From NCBI RefSeq assembly GCF_001483135.1, contig NZ_LNAL01000007.1:1-64000 (forward strand): a DNA stretch of 64,000 bases, in the 5' to 3' direction. Within the stretch, counting starts at the first letter, position 1. Each line of letters begins with the position of its first letter. Position numbers and translations under genes: made by a program. This document shows, piece after piece, positions 61,623 through 64,000 of the stretch. The notes under the pieces were generated by a model. That model was not told the origin of the DNA, searched no databases, and saw only the letters and a program-made list of their open reading frames with translations. The DNA is from Solirubrum puertoriconensis. GTDB taxonomy: Bacteria; Bacteroidota; Bacteroidia; Cytophagales; Hymenobacteraceae.

Positions 61623-63737
61623 CTAGCGCCGCGCGGGCTTAAAGCTGATGGCTGTACCACCACCGGCAGCCAACTGCAGCTTTAAATTCGATTTGCTGGT
61701 TACCCGCACATTCCGGATCTGGTACACCATGGGGTTTTTCTCCCAATCGGCGCCTTTACCGTCGGCGTAGATGGTGGCCTCGTAGGTGGTGTTGGGCGAG
61801 AGGAAGTCGAGCTTCACTTGCTGGTTGCGGGCCTGCTCGTCGGTAATGGCACCTAGGTACCACTCGTCTTTGCCTTTGGCTTTGCGCGCGATGGTGAGGT
61901 AGTCGCCGGGTTCGGCCAGCAGCACGCGGGTGTCGTCCCAATCCACAGCTACGTCCTTGATGAACTGAAAGGCATCGAGGCGCTGCTCGTAGGCTTCGGG
62001 CAGGTCGGCGGCCATTTGCAGCGGCGAGTACATGGTAACGTACAGGGCCAGCTGCTTGGCAAGGGTAGTGTGCACTTGCCGGCCTTTGTTGCGCTCGGGG
62101 TTCCAGCTTTCCAACTTTATCTGGAAGACGCCCGGCGTGTAATCCATGGGGCCGCCCATCAGGCGCGTGAAGGGCAGAATGGTTTCGTGCTCGGGCGGGT
62201 TGCCTTCGCTCCAGGCGTTGAACTCGTTGCCGCGTGCGGCCTCGCTGGCCAGCCAGTTGGGGTAGGTGCGGTGCTGGCCCGTCGGCCGCACCGATTCGTG
62301 CATATCCACCATAATCTGGCGCTTGGCCATGTGCTCGGCGGTGCGGTTGTAGTGGTTCACCATCCACTGGCCATCGTGGTGCTCCCCGCGCGGAATAATG
62401 CGGCCCACGTAACCGGTTTTCACGGCGTCGTAGCCGTGGTCTTTCATAAAGCGCAGGGCTTCGTCTTGGCGGCGCTCGTAATTGGTAACCGAGCCCGAGG
62501 TTTCGTGGTGCATAATCAGCTTCACGCCCTTGCCCGTGGCGTAGCGCTGCAGCTCCTGCACGTCGAAATCGGGATAGGGCGTCACAAAGTCGAACACCTC
62601 CTCCTTCCAGTTGCCGTGCCAGTCTTCCCAGCCCACGTTCCAGCCTTCTACCAGCACGCCCTCAATGCCGTGCTTGGCTGCAAAATCGATGTAGCGCTTC
62701 ACGTTGGCGGTGTTGGCACCGTGGCGTCCGTTGGGCTTAAGCGCGTTCCAATCGGTGGAGGCCAGCTTTAGGTTGCCCGTGTCGGAATAGTTCCAGGAGG
62801 CTTTGTTGACGTGCATTTCCCACCACACACCCACAAACTTCTGCGGCTTTATCCAGCTTACATCCTGCAGCTTGGTGGGCTCGTTCAGGTTCAGAATAAG
62901 CTTCGAGGCCAGTACCTCGGTGGCTTTGTCGCTTACCACCACCGTGCGCCAGGGCGTGTGCTCGGGCGCTTGCAGGTAAGCCGCGGCCCCGGTAGCCGAG
63001 GGCACCAGCTGCGCACCTAGGGCGTAGTTCTTGGTGTCCACGTTCAGCATCATGGCAGGGTAGTTCACCAAGGCTGCTTCGTGGATGTTCACGTACAACC
63101 CGTCGTCCGATTTCAGCATTAAGGGCGTTTGCACCGTGGTTGGCGCTGCCTTCAGCTGAATGGGCGTAATGGGCAAGGTGTTTACCTCGCTCAGGCGGGT
63201 GGTTTGGTAAGCGTACTCGTTCGAGTCGTAGTCGCCGGGTATCCAGAAGGCTTTATGGTTGGCGGGCAAGTTGAACTCGGTACGCTCTTGCTGCACCACA
63301 AAGTACTGTAGGTTGGGCTGCTGCGGCCACTCGTAGCGAAAACCTAGGCCGTCGTCGAACAACCGGAAACGCACCTGCATCTGCCGCTTTTCAGTGCCCG
63401 GTTGCTGCAGCGTTACCAGCAACTCTTTGTAGCGGTTGCGGATTTGCTTCACCTCGCCCCACACCGGCGCCCAGGTTTCATCAACCTGCGCCGAATCAAC
63501 TTTGATTACAGTTAGCCCTTTGTCGAACCCTGGCTGGCCTTGCAGCAACACACCTAGGCGGCTGGGTTTCAGCACCTGCTTCTGCCCGAAGCTGAGCTGG
63601 TACAGCGGCTCGCCCTCGGGGCTTAGCCGAAAGTTGAGCGCGAGCTTATTGGTAGGGGAGTGGAGGGTTTGAGCCAGCGCGGGCCCGGAGGCAAGCAGCG
63701 CGGCGGCAAAGGCAAAGGCAAAGGCAGCACGGGTCAT
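61623..63737 (-). CDS. Glycoside hydrolase family 97 protein (SusB-like alpha-glucosidase)
   Basis: The 704-residue exported enzyme has a signal peptide (MTRAAFAFAFAAALLASGPA, cut near ALAQ), an N-terminal beta-sandwich, a central TIM barrel (about 300-580) and a C-terminal beta-sandwich. Glutamates expected for the inverting SusB type are seen in EGVLVEGWNVGWED, LIMHHETSG, RGNEFNAWSEG and NPPEHETILPFTR. The start is the ATG at 63737; a TTG three codons upstream is less likely. No SusC/SusD or regulator genes are adjacent, unlike classic starch loci. Alpha-glucoside hydrolysis in the periplasm is the best guess. Confidence 0.94.
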   Translation of the reverse strand: MTRAAFAFAFAAALLASGPALAQTLHSPTNKLALNFRLSPEGEPLYQLSFGQKQVLKPSRLGVLLQGQPGFDKGLTVIKVDSAQVDETWAPVWGEVKQIRNRYKELLVTLQQPGTEKRQMQVRFRLFDDGLGFRYEWPQQPNLQYFVVQQERTEFNLPANHKAFWIPGDYDSNEYAYQTTRLSEVNTLPITPIQLKAAPTTVQTPLMLKSDDGLYVNIHEAALVNYPAMMLNVDTKNYALGAQLVPSATGAAAYLQAPEHTPWRTVVVSDKATEVLASKLILNLNEPTKLQDVSWIKPQKFVGVWWEMHVNKASWNYSDTGNLKLASTDWNALKPNGRHGANTANVKRYIDFAAKHGIEGVLVEGWNVGWEDWHGNWKEEVFDFVTPYPDFDVQELQRYATGKGVKLIMHHETSGSVTNYERRQDEALRFMKDHGYDAVKTGYVGRIIPRGEHHDGQWMVNHYNRTAEHMAKRQIMVDMHESVRPTGQHRTYPNWLASEAARGNEFNAWSEGNPPEHETILPFTRLMGGPMDYTPGVFQIKLESWNPERNKGRQVHTTLAKQLALYVTMYSPLQMAADLPEAYEQRLDAFQFIKDVAVDWDDTRVLLAEPGDYLTIARKAKGKDEWYLGAITDEQARNQQVKLDFLSPNTTYEATIYADGKGADWEKNPMVYQIRNVRVTSKSNLKLQLAAGGGTAISFKPARR

Positions 63738-63852
63738 AGGGCGCAAGGTAAGGCAGCTGCGGCAGTTTAAGTTGCGCAGTTTATTTGCAAGATGCCTGTT
63801 TTATCGACTGTGCCACCAACCTGTTTTTGCAACACCGACTACCCATCGGCAG

Positions 63853-63999
63853 TTACCCCAAGGCTACCGCCGATAACTTGGTGGCACTTGCTCGCTCTCT
63901 GATAATCTTCCCGATTTCATCCAGAGCCTGCCGGGCCTCACGCATTACGGGCAGCAAGGGCCAGATGTGCGGCATACCTGCGCCACGTACCACCCGTAG
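63853..63999 (-). CDS. Possible C-terminal end of a gene running past the window edge
   Basis: An open frame of 48 codons enters from the right edge on the minus strand and stops at 63853-63855. It ends with helical-looking residues (PVMREARQALDEIGKIIRER, then ASATKLSAVALG). GC pattern resembles coding sequence, but the piece is too short to assign. The gap 63738-63852 shows only a normal upstream region of the GH97 gene. Confidence 0.35.
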   Translation of the reverse strand, partial: LRVVRGAGMPHIWPLLPVMREARQALDEIGKIIRERASATKLSAVALG

Positions 64000-64000
64000 C

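Overview
The window looks like a chromosomal segment of a GC-rich member of the Bacteroidota, most likely Cytophagales and probably near Hymenobacter. The reasons are the 5S/23S sequence type, Bacteroidota-favoured families (DUF2911, GH97, DUF4910-type peptidase-like protein, beta-helix secreted proteins), the near absence of Shine-Dalgarno sequences, and a few TAnnTTTG-type -7 promoter elements. The genus is inferred, not proven.

Layout. 1-1340 is the 3' end of an rRNA operon (23S, 5S, terminator). 1386-2910 is AT-richer and gene-poor, with one acetyltransferase. 2911-38125 is a large exopolysaccharide locus in two convergent halves. The plus-strand half (2911-16559) holds the initiating phosphoglycosyltransferase, a WecG/TagA-type glycosyltransferase and a nucleotide-sugar module: a glucose-1-phosphate cytidylyltransferase, a 3,5-epimerase, two C-methyltransferase-like proteins, an aminopeptidase-like protein, a class III aminotransferase, a SAF-domain oxidoreductase, an epimerase/decarboxylase and a nucleotide-sugar dehydrogenase. 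The minus-strand half (38125 back to 16721) holds Wza, Wzc, Wzx and Wzy-like export and assembly proteins, seven glycosyltransferase genes, Gmd and Fcl for GDP-L-fucose, and two related secreted beta-helix proteins. Together this is a nearly complete Wzx/Wzy-type pathway for a fucose-containing polymer that may also carry an acidic sugar and an unusual C-methylated sugar.

38126-64000 is mixed chromosome: a response regulator and histidine kinase, a SulP transporter with a beta-carbonic anhydrase, a secreted lectin-like protein, a class V aminotransferase, topoisomerase III, a transglutaminase-like protein, small membrane proteins, a GT39 glycosyltransferase, lysA and lysC, a beta-helix lipoprotein, a DUF2911 protein and a GH97 glycosidase. 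Most of these units end in clear hairpin terminators.

Two patterns are not explained by ordinary annotation. The octamer CTCCACCT, or a close variant, lies shortly upstream of most start codons in the exopolysaccharide locus, with the exact octamer usually 16-20 bases before the start. The palindrome CCTAGG occurs about 84 times between 3.7 and 63.6 kb, in genes and between them. I found no tRNA, CRISPR array, insertion sequence or prophage.
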